DNA from: Rotaria socialis
Lineage: Eukaryota; Rotifera; Eurotatoria; Philodinida; Philodinidae
Direction of reading: 5' to 3'
Assembly: GCA_905331475.1 (NCBI GenBank)
Contig: CAJNYU010000829.1
Location: forward strand, 22,172 to 86,171
Length of the DNA stretch: 64,000 nucleotides
The notes under the pieces are model-generated. The model was not told the origin of the DNA. It did not search any database and was given only the letters and a program-made list of their open reading frames with translations. The position numbers were made by a program, and so were the translations under genes. Positions 1-14,100 of this stretch are shown here, piece by piece. Each line of letters begins with the position of its first letter. Positions within the stretch are counted from its first letter, which is position 1.

Positions 1-52
1 TAACTACTGCTCCAATGGGATAATATAATGAAATATACGATTTTTCTTTCAG

Positions 53-216
53 ATTTGTAATTCATATTATTCACAATGAATGCGATGGAAAGATTTCAAT
101 CTAACTTGAAGGTCGCGTGCAAACTCAGAGTTGAACCTGAAACATGGTTTTCAGCTGATACAGTACAATATTGTCGTCATTTAGCTTCGTATCATCAAGT
201 AGATAGTCATGCCATG
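53..216 (+). CDS. orphan first coding exon, unknown protein
   Basis: A polypyrimidine/CAG acceptor ends at 52. An ATG follows at 76, with an in-frame stop just upstream of it, and opens 47 codons (starting MNAMERFQSNLK) that stop at a good GTATGA donor after base 216. This has the shape of a 5'UTR plus first coding exon, or a spliced-leader acceptor exon. I do not recognise the peptide. It ends in phase 0, whereas the first TRPM exon found at 5101 needs two bases from its predecessor, so the two cannot be joined directly; an undetected exon in between remains possible. The function is unknown. Confidence 0.35.
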
Positions 217-1673
217 GTATGAGCTCTAATTAATGGTATAGCAAGCACCAACCGCTCGACATATGTCAACCGTTCGTCACACTTTATGGTCCCCTGTAAT
301 CTGTTAAACATTATCGTTACTCGTTCTGGTCAGTATCAGCCTTCTTATCTTTCCTTGTTACCTTTTTTCGAATTATGATTTTCTTTACACACATAGCAAG
401 AAATAATAACACATAGCTTCACCCTTCCAAGTTGAACATAAAGGTAGCCAATCTATCCAAGTTTTTGAAGATCAGTTTCCCATTGCTTTCTAAGCTATCT
501 ATCGAAAATTGTTTTAATCCTTGATATAACTATCAAAGAGTATTTACATAGCGTTTCTTCTAATCATAACCTCAATATAAATCAGGAAACACACTAAAAC
601 AGTGGGAAATTACACAGCTACACAACAGAGAATCAGCAAATATCCATATCATTCGATCTATTTCCGTCAATACTAAGAATTCATCAGTAAAAAAGTAACG
701 AAAGATAACCAAACTGAATCGAATGTTGCACATACATATACATGATTGATATTCAGTTTTCATGAGTGGTTGATATTCTATTGAAAATCAAAACATCGAA
801 ATTAAAATTCATTATTTCATTCTATCTGCTAGAAACTATATCCTCTAAAACGAAAAAGAAATAATCCATATCTCCTAATGTCTTATCGATTTCTCCTTGT
901 GAGGGGGGAAACGGTTCAACCATTCCTCCTTAAAATAATACCACTTCTGCTGGAATAAAAGCGTATCTGTTTGAAATTTGTGTGAGAGGCGATAAGGAGA
1001 TGATTGATGTCTCTCTGTGTTTGGTGAAGTTTTGCTTAGAAAGTAGTTTGCTCTTGATGAAGTGTTTCTTCTTGCCTGTTTATGGGTAAACGATTTCTGC
1101 TGGAAATGGAGCAGTTTCTCGATTTTTGGGGATGTTGTTCAGCGCTCCGTTTTTTCTCGTGTTCACTTTTTACATTTCCTATTTACCTAATTACTCATAA
1201 TACTCTATAGGTAAATTTAAAAGCTGGTTCAATCAATGGATTGAGAGGGTGTGGTTGTCAATAATAGCAATACCCCCACTCACACTCACACCCAATGGAT
1301 TCTCAACACGTATATTATAAATTCCTTCATCTGATTTACAATTTGATTTACAACGTAGTAAAGCTATTACAACAATAAATATTAAAATAATTGAACATCT
1401 TCCGTGCTAAATGATCATTAAGTTTGAAACGCAAAATAGATCATGAATCCAGTATTTGACATCAACGAAATAGATATAATCGTGAAATTATACATCCAGC
1501 AAATATGAAGATTTCATTAATTTAACAATTGCTACATAAAATCCATAGTCAATATTTAAATAGACATCTCATTCGTTGCACTGTTTATATTGGTTTAAAA
1601 TCAGAGGATTATTAACAATTATATGAATAATTGATACCTGCAGATATGTTTGTATAACCTTGTTTAGGGGAGG
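217..1673. other. AT-rich non-coding stretch
   Basis: No open frame with splice signals or family similarity was seen. The only structure noticed is a telomere-like dyad at about 1247-1293, listed separately. It could be an intron of a gene starting at 53. Confidence 0.5.
1247..1293. repeat. telomere-like dyad (GGGTGTGG ... CTCACACCC)
   Basis: A short G-rich arm with GGGTGTGG is followed about 25 bases later by a C-rich arm with CACTCACACTCACACCC, both flanked by a version of AATGGATT. It is one of about ten similar interstitial motifs in the window. The unit resembles the TGTGGG telomere repeat reported for bdelloid rotifers. Confidence 0.5.
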
Positions 1674-1759
1674 TGTTAGGATCTGCCATCCGTATAATGA
1701 AAGATAGATAGATAGATTTTGTTACAAAAAAAATTTAAGAAGCATATCGGATCCTAACA
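1674..1759. mobile_element. 86-bp palindromic MITE-like element (TGTTAGGATC ends)
   Basis: The ends are inverted: TGTTAGGATCTGCCATCCG on the left and CGGATCCTAACA on the right, about 86 bp apart, with an AT-rich core holding a GATA run. The same TGTTAGGATCCG terminus starts a sequence at 52399, so it is a small repeat family. I saw no clear target-site duplication. Confidence 0.5.
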
Positions 1760-1811
1760 TCTGTCAACACAATTCATTCAGTTATTCATTTTTATCAAAC
1801 AGTCAAAGATT

Positions 1812-2450
1812 ATGGATCACTCACAAGCTGTAGCACATGTTGATTATGAATCGTTACGTGGCAATTTTAGTTTTTATTTCATATTAGATCATTTTGCTTC
1901 GCCAACCAATGAATCAACGCACTGATCACGTGAACTCGAAAATAATTTGGAACTTATTAAAAATTCATCACTTTTAGTTAACACATATTGTACTTCGTCA
2001 TCAATTTATCCAATAATATGTAAACTTCGAGACTACAAAACAAATTCATCTGCAATATAAGGCAATTATCAATTAAAGAAATCAATATCAATTATTCATG
2101 AAAAGGAAAAACACGAGTTCTTTTTAAAATTAGGTGAAGAACTAACAATTTACAATAAGTCTATCATAAAAGATATTACTTTACGATTTTACATTACTCC
2201 AAATCAAAACAATTTCAAGATTATGCTGTTCCTTATACACGTGACAATCAAGGTAATTTTGGTCTTATTAATAAATTTATTATTGCAAGCTAATCCTTTG
2301 GATAACAGCCGAAAAGATGAAGTACTATTGAATTTACTACAATCGATTTGAATCATAGTACTCATATTAATACTACTGATGCTATTGAAAAAGTATCCTA
2401 CTATCAATTTGAAAAAAAATTGTATTTATTGGTTACGTAACTTTAACTGA
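1812..2450 (+). pseudogene. decayed protein-coding relic, unknown family
   Basis: From an ATG at 1812 the + strand reads as protein-like sequence (MDHSQAVAHVDYESLRGN...) for about 130 codons interrupted by a TGA and a TAA. A +1 shift near 2210 then gives another protein-like stretch (QDYAVPYTRDNQGNFGLINK), and a further shift gives ANPLDNSRKDEVLLNLLQSI. Long stop-poor segments that can be joined only by two stops and two shifts are typical of an inactivated gene. I do not recognise the family. It could also be chance in AT-rich DNA, though the amino-acid composition argues against that. Confidence 0.45.
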
Positions 2451-5100
2451 ATCTAGTTAGAAAACAATTGATTATTTTTTTCTGTTATAAATTTTTTTCA
2501 AGTAAATACGCATTTTCTTTTTTAATCCTATTAAAATATTTTTGTCTTTATTATATCGTAAAGAGTTCTTTAAACTAATACTAGTGCGTTTATTTTCCAG
2601 ATTTTTCCATTGGAACACTGTTTTGTACAATTTTCTTGCGTAGGCACAATGAGAATCGATATTATTCCGGAAAAAACAACGCGCATATGGAGATAGAAAC
2701 AGTCTTTTAGTCAAACAAGAAATAGACTATCAATGATTAGTATCGTATCTACGGAATTGTTTCTATGTGTCATGTACAAGGTCATGATTTTTTTGTAAGA
2801 TAGCACTTTAACCATTAAAATTAAAAAATTCTGAATCAAGAAAAAGAACACGTTCTTTTATTTATTTCTATTCTTTTGTTAAACTAAGTCAAACATTGCT
2901 GCGGAACATAGTGTAGATGCCATTTAATATTAGCTACCGATTAATACTAGCACATACTTTAAAGATCTCAGATAAATATGATTGTGTTAGAAAAAAATAA
3001 TGTCTACAACAGGAAGAAAAAACACTTTCCCGTTATGTAGTGAAGAGTATATACGGAGTATTTTTTTCTCGTCATAAATCACAAAAGTGTTGCTGTTCTT
3101 CTCACTGCGTCGTCTATTCCACAGTCTTATCAGTTTGCTGTTCTTCTATCAGTCGGTTACATCTGCATATATTTGGTGAGGTAGTAACTATGCAGTGAAA
3201 AACAAATCTGAATTTTATTGGCAATACTTCTTATTTATTCATGCTTTTCGAAACAACCTTTTCATGTCGGTTTTAGAGTTTTAATCATTATAATATTCAT
3301 TCGAGTTTTAAAGATTGATTTATTTCATAAATTATCTCTAGTCTACGAGAACGTTATATTTACTTATGAAGAAAAAAGAAAGAGCGAGAAAAAAATTGCA
3401 ACACTTACTGGAGAAATCGTTCGGTGTAAGAAACTTGATAGATATGTTATTATTTTGTGCTTATTTCATGATCCATTTCATCAAGTGTCCTGCCACGATT
3501 AGAAATCTTTCTAACGCCTATATGGGCTACTATGATGTCAGCACATAAATGATCTATACCACAAAAATCACATTATAGCTAGGTTAATCGTAAAAATAAT
3601 AGCGATTTTTAGCATTGGAGACACCGATGAACATGTGGGTAGCGTTACACCGCCCGACTTCATCTGAAGTAATCAATGTAGAGAATTTATGTCATTTTTT
3701 AGCCGTATAATGAATCAGAGAATAAAATCATTTTCTTCTTGTTTAGGATCAACTTAACATATGACGATGCCGCAAGAATTATACAGGGCATACAATCATG
3801 TTAAAGAAGTATGCTTGTATGGTAAACAGTTTCCATATTGAAATCGATATTCTTTTATTCTAGGTTATTTACAAAACTAACCAGAGCGAACATAAACTGT
3901 GAGTAGCTACAGTAGGCAGAAGTCGAGAGTAACTTATAGTCTTCCGTAAAGGTATCTGTATCGTCACCAATGTGAAGTAGTAATATTTTTCATGCTCTCG
4001 AACTGCTGCTTGGCGCGTAGGTGAACTAGAATCAAACTGAACTCCACGCACTAATCTAACTTCAATCAATTGAAATACATTCGAGTTATGAATCGAATAA
4101 CACCTTCAAGATGTAGCTTCGATATATCAATTGTTGAATGCCTGTCTTTTTTTCTCTGCCTCGCTCACTGAAAAACTAATGACATATCTATCTGTAGCCG
4201 AAGTTTGGTACGACATCACTTTAAAATGACTAAGTTATGACATTGCTCATTGAAAAATTCTTCCAAGCACTAAGGCTTGATCTCCAGTCTACCACTACTG
4301 ATTCGACATAGTAGTTGTCGAAAGAGTTCACCACAGCACAGTTTTTGAATCACCAACCTCTTAACACTATGACGATGGGCTTTGAGAAAAAGAAGTGAGA
4401 CATACATGCGTGTATTTTGTGCTAAAAAGTACAAAAATAAACTGTAAAACCATAAAATAGCAAAGAGAAGTTTCTACAATCATACTTTGGTTCGATACAT
4501 TCAATAAACAGTAAATAAAGCTCCTAAACACAGGATACTTCTCTATGAGAACGAATGACTTCCGTTAACTTTTTTATTTTAAATTCCAGTTACATATATC
4601 TGACTTCTTGCGCTTGAAACACGCCACCATAATTTAAAAATCTTGTCAGTTGGCAAACTTTAGTGTAGTCAACTGTTTTGATGAGCTCTATGGTAACATC
4701 CCATTGCACTATGAATCTAAAACTTTTAGCACAGGCTTCTTAACACATAGATATTTGTTTCTAAGTTCTCAATGGAATCAAATAATACCATGTCGAGTTA
4801 TCAGCGCCTAATTACAGAGCAGATATTTGTACTTGGAAGAAGTTTTCAAAGATGAAAATTGTATTACGTTTATTTTAAAGCAATTTTACAGCAAACTTTT
4901 ACTACAGATAGTTGCAACACTGGGTTTCAAACGATAAACGTAGTATAAAAGATATAGGGGCTATCAAAGTTGATATATAATTATCACAGGATGAAGCTAT
5001 TGTTCGGAGACATGTCTGAATACCATGAATTATGACCTCCAGGAATTTAAAGAATCATAATGACTGGTTGTTTTGATCTTACTATTTTCTTAATTTTTAG
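2451..5100. other. AT-rich stretch without a supported gene
   Basis: Short open frames occur on both strands (for example 2472-2714 on the minus strand and 3218-3548 on the plus strand) but none has splice context or recognisable similarity. Upstream exons of the TRPM-like gene are expected somewhere here and were not found. Confidence 0.4.
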
Positions 5101-8100
5101 GAAACTTGCTAAATCTGAATTAAAAGAATCTTGGAATGGAATCACTGATCAGGAGTCAGATGAAGGGAAATTCGGATTTTTACAATTAGATTATCCCGAT
5201 CAAACTGTTATGAACGATCGTTTATCGCAGGTAAGAAATACAACTTCCAATAACACTAGCGAAACCATACTGCAGTGCATTGAAATGTTCCACAAGGCAA
5301 ATCTATCTTGAAGTTGAATAGAGATTCTTTTCGCAGTTAATATTTTTTATTTGAATGATTTCCAAAAAATATGTTTGCCATTTACATAAATTAGATAAAT
5401 CAATACAGCAGACGTGATAATAGTATTTTAATTGAAGTATAATGCACTTTACTCTTTAGTTCATTCAAATTTCCTATACTTCGTCAAAAGAATCGATGAT
5501 ACGGTTCATTATTGAAGCTTATCAGCTTCCTCTTCCTCGTCTCATTCTCTCAATCCAGACGGATTATATCAATAGCGAGAATCCACTCAAGGAACGGTTT
5601 TCCATTCAAGAAGAAACCAAGCGTGCTATTCAGCGTGGTTTAACAGAAGCGGCAAAGACAGCGAGTAAATCCTTTTAAAAAACTTCATATTTCTGTTACT
5701 CATATTTTTCAACATTTAGACGCGTGGGTTATGACAAGCGGCGTAAACCACGCTATGAACCGTCTAGTAGGAGAAGCTTTGTGCGCTGACGACGACGTTC
5801 CATGTATCGGATTGTGCAGCTGGCCACGTTCACTAGGTATCTTTAACATCAACATTAATGACAACTGACAATTGTCGTATTATGTTGTGTTATTCGCTAG
5901 GCCATGGTCAACTAGAAAGCAGAGTGATAGATGGAACGCATTCAATTCAGAACAGTGATAAAGTGTTCGATCTTGAAAATGAATGCGCTACAGACTGCGT
6001 TGGAAGACAAAGATCTTCATCCTGGTTCTCTGGGAAAATTCGTCAAGTATTCAAGAATCGACAAGCTAGTAATCCCTCGCACGCTGCTGGTACACATACC
6101 AATTCGTTATATTTAGTAATGATCCTCACATACGCCACAAAAATCTATACATTCTTGTAGGAACACGGCTTCTTTCACTTTTTCAGATGTCGAATCAACA
6201 ATTTCCCATTTACATTCACAAATACGATCAAACCAACAGCATTTACAATTTAGAACCGAATCACAGTCATTTTCTTCTCTTCGATCATATTCCAAGTGAA
6301 TGGAAGATTGGGATTACCATACGTCAGGATATTGAGGACAGCCTTGATTCTATACTAAAGTCAGAAATGGTTGGCTATGATCGATGGAATAGTACGATAG
6401 AATAAATTATTTTTTAATAATCTTCACAATAAACCTATACTTTATTTTTCAGAATTTGGCAATGATATTCCAACAGTTCTATTATTACTCGGTGGCAATA
6501 TTACAACACTAGAGGCACTATATTATCGTAAATTTAGAGATCGTACACCGATCGTCGTTGTTCGGGTATGAGCTTTTATCATTAGATTATTCATCGGTGT
6601 GGCTGTGAGGATGAATGTGAACCTTCTTTTATCTACAAAGAATTCACACCCTTGTCAGGCTATCATCACAAATATCAGATATTTCATCAGGTGTCTATAT
6701 TGTAAATTAGGTTTTTTATTGTAGGGCACTGGTGGACTAGCTGACATCATGGCTGATATTGCTGACTTCTCAAATACAAGCGATAAAAAAGTTGGGTTGA
6801 GCCCTGAAGAATGGAAAACACATCATGAGTCCTCTTGTCTAAAATACAAAGAGAGATTGCTACGTCTGAGCGATGGAAAAGAAAGTATGTTACAGTGTGA
6901 CTGAAAGGAAAAATAGCAAACGAATATATTCCCTAATAATGTCAAAAATCTTTCGGGTAACATTCCGTGATAGTAATGAGTGAGGAGTACGGTATGAGAA
7001 TAGCTGTGAAACGAAGAATGGCATGCACTATTACATTACATTCATCCACACCAGTATCTGGCATCGGGTCAATTTTTTGTGATCCAACCCAAGTTGACCT
7101 AAGCACACCCAGACTCGATCCAAGTTCAACTGCTTCTTTGTAATCGCATGCTACCTGAGCCAAATCAGACTCTCCTGCCGATCAATTGTCTGTTCCTCTG
7201 GAGAAAAATCAACTTATCTGTCCTTTTTTCGTCCTTTTACTTAGTAGCTGAATCGAAACGATATGTCCTTGATATTTTGTTGATATTACGTAGCTAGGAC
7301 ATAATGAGTTTGTGGCACTGTTTTCTTATTTTTATTTTTATTTTTATTCTTATTTACAAAATATGCGATCTTTATGTCACTATTGAATAGAGAGTGTATT
7401 CACTAGGTATCGTTGTTCACAGTCATTCAGGAAAAGTCGGTCAAGTTGAAAAGCAAATTGTGCGATACATAACTTATTGTCCTAGCTCTCTTATAGAAGT
7501 TTGAAACGAAAAACAAAAACACTGCAAATATACTTTTCTTTTCAATAATGATTTCGGTTACCCTTTTTCTCGTCATGTTTTTCGCTATTCTTTATTTCGT
7601 GTAAATTGATACCATTCTAGAATATGACAAAGAGAATAGCGATGACATCGAAAATCATGGGAACAACGGCAGAAGGGATGGAGAAGACGACTGCTTAGAT
7701 AATGATGATGATGCAGAGGAGCGTGACGATACAGAGAACGTTGAAGACGACACCGAGGATGGGAAGGGCAACGCGACAGAAAGTGACGGCAATCCTCATG
7801 GCCATGGCTATAACACTGAGAAATACATAGAGGAATTAATGAGATCTCATGAACTCATTGTCGTATTTGATCCCATTGGAGGCGATGGCAACCTGGAAGA
7901 TGCGATCGCTGATGCAATGTTAAAGAGAATATATTTTTTATATCAGAACTACGGTATTTCCAAATATGACTCGTTAGCTATGGAATTGAAATGGTGTTTA
8001 GTAAGATTTTTCTCTTCGAATCTGCTGAGAAAATAATTCTTAATTCTTTGCTTGAATGTTTTCAGACCTGGAATCAAGTTGATCACGCAAGACAAAATGT

Positions 8101-11100
8101 ATTTGCTGAACATGTATTTGAAAATATGACATCTTCAGAAACAATGCAAGGATTCGTGAGTACATTTTATAAGTTGGCTGAATCTTTCCAGTCAACTTGC
8201 ATGACTGAACGAGATTTTGGTGTATTTGAAAAACTTGATCAAAATCTTGATGCGTATTCAATAAACATTGAATCTGCAAAATGCATCCGTATAAGTCAAA
8301 CTGAACTATATCGTTTAGAGAAACAATACGAATTATCTCTGTTTTGGCATAATTAGCTATATTTTAATGGCGAAGAAATTTGAGAGTGCACTAAAAGTTT
8401 ACTATGGTGAACAATTTTGAGATTTTTGAAAATTTGTTACTACGCGTAGGTATCAGAGTTGAAACCGGTCGACCGGTTTAGGCCGGTTCCAACTCTGGTA
8501 GGTGTTCACTATCGCAATCTTAGATGTTTGGAAATATATTATGTCAAAGTTAAATAAATGACAGAGACTTTGAATTTGCCTTTGAACATAGTTATTTTTT
8601 AGACTATGAAGTAATGCTAAAATACATACGGAGTTTACTATTTCTCAGTATAAAACTCTTTCAGATGCTCAATCATATTCACTATCGAGATCTTTTTATA
8701 TCAATGAATTTAGGAAAAACCTTTTCACTCTATTAAACACTGGGTGTGTTTCTTTTCCATCACTTGCATATTTGATGAGAAAAAAAAGGAAAATTCATCA
8801 TACTGTATGCTGTTCGATCATACTCATCGGAAAACTCGCTTTAAATTCTTGACTGATGTCTACTGTAGAGAAACATTTACTCAAGCATAATCGTGACACC
8901 TATCGACCTGACTGAAGTTTTCAGTTTGGAAATGTTAACTTTCAGCAGAAAATGCTCCGTTGGATCGCGAAATATCCAGTATGCGAAATTTTACTGCATG
9001 TCACAGAATTCGAAGCAAACTCGACTTATCGTGCACTTTAATGTCGAGTTGATATGTATAATCAATGCATTCTGTTGAAAACAAATGTCCCAAACTATTA
9101 CAGATTATTTTTAAGAAATTAAGATTTTCAGTTCCACAAATCGCAATTTATTAGTTTTAAAAATAAAATTCTAGATAGGTACTCATCATCAACGTTTAAC
9201 TCTATTGTCTATCATGAACTCTGTTTAGATAAAAAAAGTAGCCCCAGCAACACTTTATGAAGCTTTATGTCAAAATAACGTACATTTTGTGCATTTGCTG
9301 ATGGAGAATGGTGCATCAATGAAAGAACTCAATATAGAACAATTAACATCAGATGAATTCAAGATTTTCTGTGCACGAATGCTGGTAAATCGAGTTTAGT
9401 ACATGTCTCTCTTGTAATTTTCAAAAAATAACGAAGTTCGAAAATTTCTAGAAATGTTAACAACGCAAAGGAGCGATTTCAGGAATTTTCATGATCCATA
9501 TATACAATGAGAAAGAGAGACAGATTGATTATCAGGAAATGATTGAAGATTGATGAAAGAAAGAAAAAAAAAGATATTGGGAGTTCAACTGAAATTTTGG
9601 AAGTTCGTTTGAGTAGCGTAGATAGAAATTCTGTTTACTTTATATTTTTACTGAAGAAGCATGAAGTATATACGAATTTTTTTTAAGAATAACAATGCAC
9701 TACCTCTCGATGAGACTAACCGCATTAGTGCAGGTATCAATATGAAGTCTTCAGAGTGTATGGAGACAATATACTTGGCCTATTGTAAGCAATATTTAGA
9801 AGACTATGTAAGAATTCAATAATAATGCATATCGACACTTTATACGGGTCGTGTTTATATTTAAGATCACAACAGAAGAAAATCGAAAGAAATATCAGTC
9901 AACTAAAATCTCGTCTGATCGGAGCAGCAATGAAGCTATAAACCTATTCGACAAAAATAAGACCGAAAAACTTTATCTCTGGCTTTTGTTCATGAATCGA
10001 CCAGAAATAGCCAAGTTTGTTTGTTCCAGATGCCAGGTAAGATAGACATTGTGTTCACGTTTTATTTATTTTCGTATCTAATTTTTTTTCCATATATACT
10101 ATCTATTCACAAAAAGAATCAGACGGTTGCCTCGCTGCTTGCAGTCCATATTTATTCCAAGGTAGCAAAGAAAGATAGAAAAAACAAAGATATTTTACGA
10201 CGAATTGCACAGTGAGCAAATCAAATTCGCGTTTATTTAGCACTTTTTATTGTATACATATTTTATTTATTGATGAAAATAGAGAGTTCGACGAACATTC
10301 GAAAGGCATCATAGACGAATGTTTCGCTAAAGACAATAATCTTGCTATCAATATGATTAATGGCAACGCCGCAACATTCTTTCATTGCAATCCATTAGAC
10401 GTAGCGCAGCGTGCTGATTGTAAAGCTTTTCTTGCCAGTGATACTGTCAAAAAATATCTCAAGTACAAATGGTATCATCATTTTGACGATCAGCACCAAC
10501 TACTAAACATGAATATCTCTATCTGGGTTTGCCAATGATATTTGCAAAATAGTCTCTTGTCTTATGCAATACTCATTTAGATCTTCCTTGCATCGTTATT
10601 TTTGCCTCTCTTGCCAATTTTATCTGTGATTAGCCCTTGTATCTACCAGGAGTATTCTGACAAGTCGAAGGTATTACGGATAAAATAAGATGATAATTTC
10701 TAAATCATTATGGTGTATTTTTATTTTCATGTAGGAAACCAACAAATCAAATCGATATCGTCCAATTTTGTCTCATTGGCTAGTGTTAGTTAAATTCTTT
10801 TTCTCAAATCTTGATTTTCAATTTTAAACCATATTTTACAGATCGACACACGAGACTATTCCAGAAAGGTACTCCTCCAACAGAGGGGAGAAGAATTCTT
10901 TTCAGAGGTACAGAGTGAAATTATGTATCTTGCTATCTGACGTGTGGCGCAGAATTAAATACTTTTACGAAGCTCCAGTAGTACGATTTTATTATCATGT
11001 TGTAAGTGCTTTTCCTCCCTATTACTGTGTTCTACCGTCTTGGCTATTTTTACTGCATTGTAAATTTAGACTTTTTTCTGCCTATTCCTGATTGTATTCA

Positions 11101-14100
11101 GCTATGTTCTTCTTGTCGGCTATTTCCCACTGGATATCCATAGCAGAAATCGCTCCCGACGTCAATATTTATCAATGCCAATTTCAGAAATTATCTTACT
11201 AATTTATATATTGAGTTTCGTTGTTGATGAACTCTACCAGGTCAGCTTTTAATCTCTTAGAAATCTATATTTTTAGCAGACGTCCTTCGATATTATTAGC
11301 TCAGCCGATATAAAACATGGATTCATGGCTATTTTGCTAACAAATGGAATTGGATAGACGCAGCAGGTATCATCTGTTATGTAGGTGCATTTATTACTCG
11401 ATTGTTTGGTAACGAATCTGCTTTTGCGGCATCAAAGTAAGATATTTCTTCTTGTTTTATTGCAATTTGTTTTCAATTGAAATACCATCCAACTGAAAAT
11501 ACAAAATAATTATTGTTAAAACTTATCTAGACATCCATTGGGGTTTATTAGAAAAATATTTATTTGCCGAATATAACGGAGAGACACTTCTGAATCGTAA
11601 TTATTTTTGGAATGAGAATTTCTTTTTTTAAAGATGTCTTAACAAGATTCATGAAATAGCTTGAGAAAATTCATCTTTATTGATAGATCGGCATTGAATA
11701 TTCTTAGTCGAGTGACGTGAAAATAGCATGTATTATATATTATCGAAAGAACTTAATGACATTTTGACAACCATCAACATCATGTTACAAAAATCAATCA
11801 ATCAAAACCGTTTTGCAGTGACTATCGGCTGTAATTTGAGTGGTTCTAATCATGTTGGTGTATGTAGATTATTATTTTTTATCAACTGATTAGAGAATGA
11901 GCTTAGCTATATTGCAATTGACAAAAAATGACAGCCAACGGATTGACCGTTTTGAATACGAAGCTAAAATGTTGTTTATGCAGTGAAAAGCTCAATGGTA
12001 GTGAGAGACCTTCGAATTATTGAAATATAGATTCCATCTCATATCTTATTTCAGTTGATGATTACGTAAATCGACATCTAATGAGCACTACTTGTTCTAG
12101 TCTGCTATTCAGTATAGCAAATTCTCATCAGCATCAAATTGATTCCAGTAGTTATTATGTTAATCACAACATTACTGGCTAGCTCTCTGCAACTAAAATA
12201 GACAAGTGGGCAACCAATAAATCGACATCACATCAGATTCAGTTTAAAACATCTACCCGGGCCTATTTACTATAAACTATCCAAAGTCATTTCCAATAAT
12301 TTTTTCATTTAATAATCCTCATCGAAACTCGATTAACAGTAGTATAAAACAAAACAAAATCAAAAAATTGTTCGTTATGCGCTCTAGAATAATATCTTTG
12401 TTCAAACAATTCGGTTATTCAATAAGTAAAACTTCTCTCAGATATGAGCCAATAGACATTTACTTATAATTAGTACCGGAATTAGGGAGGATGAATTAAA
12501 TGCAATATGGTATTATACAGTTTGATAATAGCTGCAACGCTTTTGTACTCAAATTGCAACAAAAAAAGTTGAAATTAATGTGGAGTATCCAGTTTGCATT
12601 GGTATGATGTTAATGCAATGAGAATACTAAGCGGCCACTCCGAATTGTAATAAAAATCTAATATTTGTATGAATCATTTTTACAAAATAAAGACATGTGA
12701 TACGATAGAATTACTTTAATCGTGGTTGAAATTTTCATATTGGTCACAAAAGTGATAGTGTCGAAATATGAGCGATTTTTATCTTCAATCAGAGTTACAG
12801 GAGCTTCGGTTCACGACTGCGTTGAACTTACCGACCAAAAAAATAAAATTCCAAATTTCTCAAAAATTAGTTCACAGATGTCACGGTGCTCAGTGACATG
12901 CTATAACTCAGAGCAGCACGTCACATACTTTGACTATATAGCAATCGCTTATGACTAAAATGTATATGAGACTTTGCCTACGACCGTGACTATGTATTTA
13001 TTTGCAAGTGTTAGAACACGAGAACATTCCATACACCGGACACTCAGACCACTCTGTATTTACCACTACGTCACATTTCTGGTCACAAAAGTACCCTTCT
13101 CAGCACTACAATGTCTAGAAGCTATTAAAAAAATTGAATTCTATTTTGGGGTCAATGAGATTCAATGGTGGGTCGAAATTCTGGTCTTCCTTCAATCATA
13201 TAGACGACAAAAATAGTGATCAATCCAATGCATTCTTATTTAATTGTCATTTAGAATACTCATGTCCATTGATTTTATTGTTTGGTGCATACGAATACTG
13301 TATTTCTGTACTGCATTCGAAGTACTAGGACCAAAACTCATAATGATTTATAAAATGGTGAGTATATCATATATTAGAACACTATTTGTTACGACCTGCT
13401 CTCCGGTTAGGTCGTAGAGCCGCCCCATCTACAGTATCTCTTATTATTCTTCCTACATCTCACCTGTTGTTTGATTCGTACTCTCTTAGTGTTCATGATA
13501 TATCTTTCTTTCTCTTTCTCTCTCTCTCTCTCTCTTCTGTTCGAGAGATATCCAGGTGTTTTGTACTATCTTTATGTTTATGATCTATCTTCTCTCTTTC
13601 TCTCTCTCTCCCCTGTTCGAGAGATATCTAGGTGTTTGTACTATCTTTATGTTCATGATCTATCTTCTCTCCCTTTGTTATTTGATTTGTACTATCTTTA
13701 TTCGTGATCTATCTTCTTTCTCTCTGTGTTCTCTCTGTCGCTATATATAGCTAGTTAGTTATGTAGTAGGGACTCACTTTTAGGTTTACTTATTTCAATA
13801 TATATACAGCGGAAGGAAAGGAAGAACCTTCACACTATTCAATTCATTTATTGTTTTTCATTGTAGATGAAAGATACTTTTTTGATCTTTGTATGTTTCA
13901 TGCTTGTTTTTCTTTTCGGATTTTCGATTACTTCTTGGTCTCTATTGTCTACCAACAATCAACTTACTTGGTTGTATGCAACCAACGGCTCATTTATCAA
14001 TGTAACTGTAGCGAGCGAAGGGAGACAATTGTGGAATTGGCAATTATTACGAGATGTATTTAACTGGGGCATTTGGAAAATTTTCGGGCAGATAGCCGAG

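Noticed and set aside
9735-9812. Possible extra TRPM exon after a GTGCAG acceptor (YEVFRVYGDNILGL)
   Set aside because: Its phase does not fit between the exons ending at 9384 and starting at 9866, which already join in frame.
13386-13750. Leu/Phe/Ser-rich open frames (LSFSLSLSLLF-type)
   Set aside because: They are translations of the CT-rich tandem repeat inside the solo LTR.
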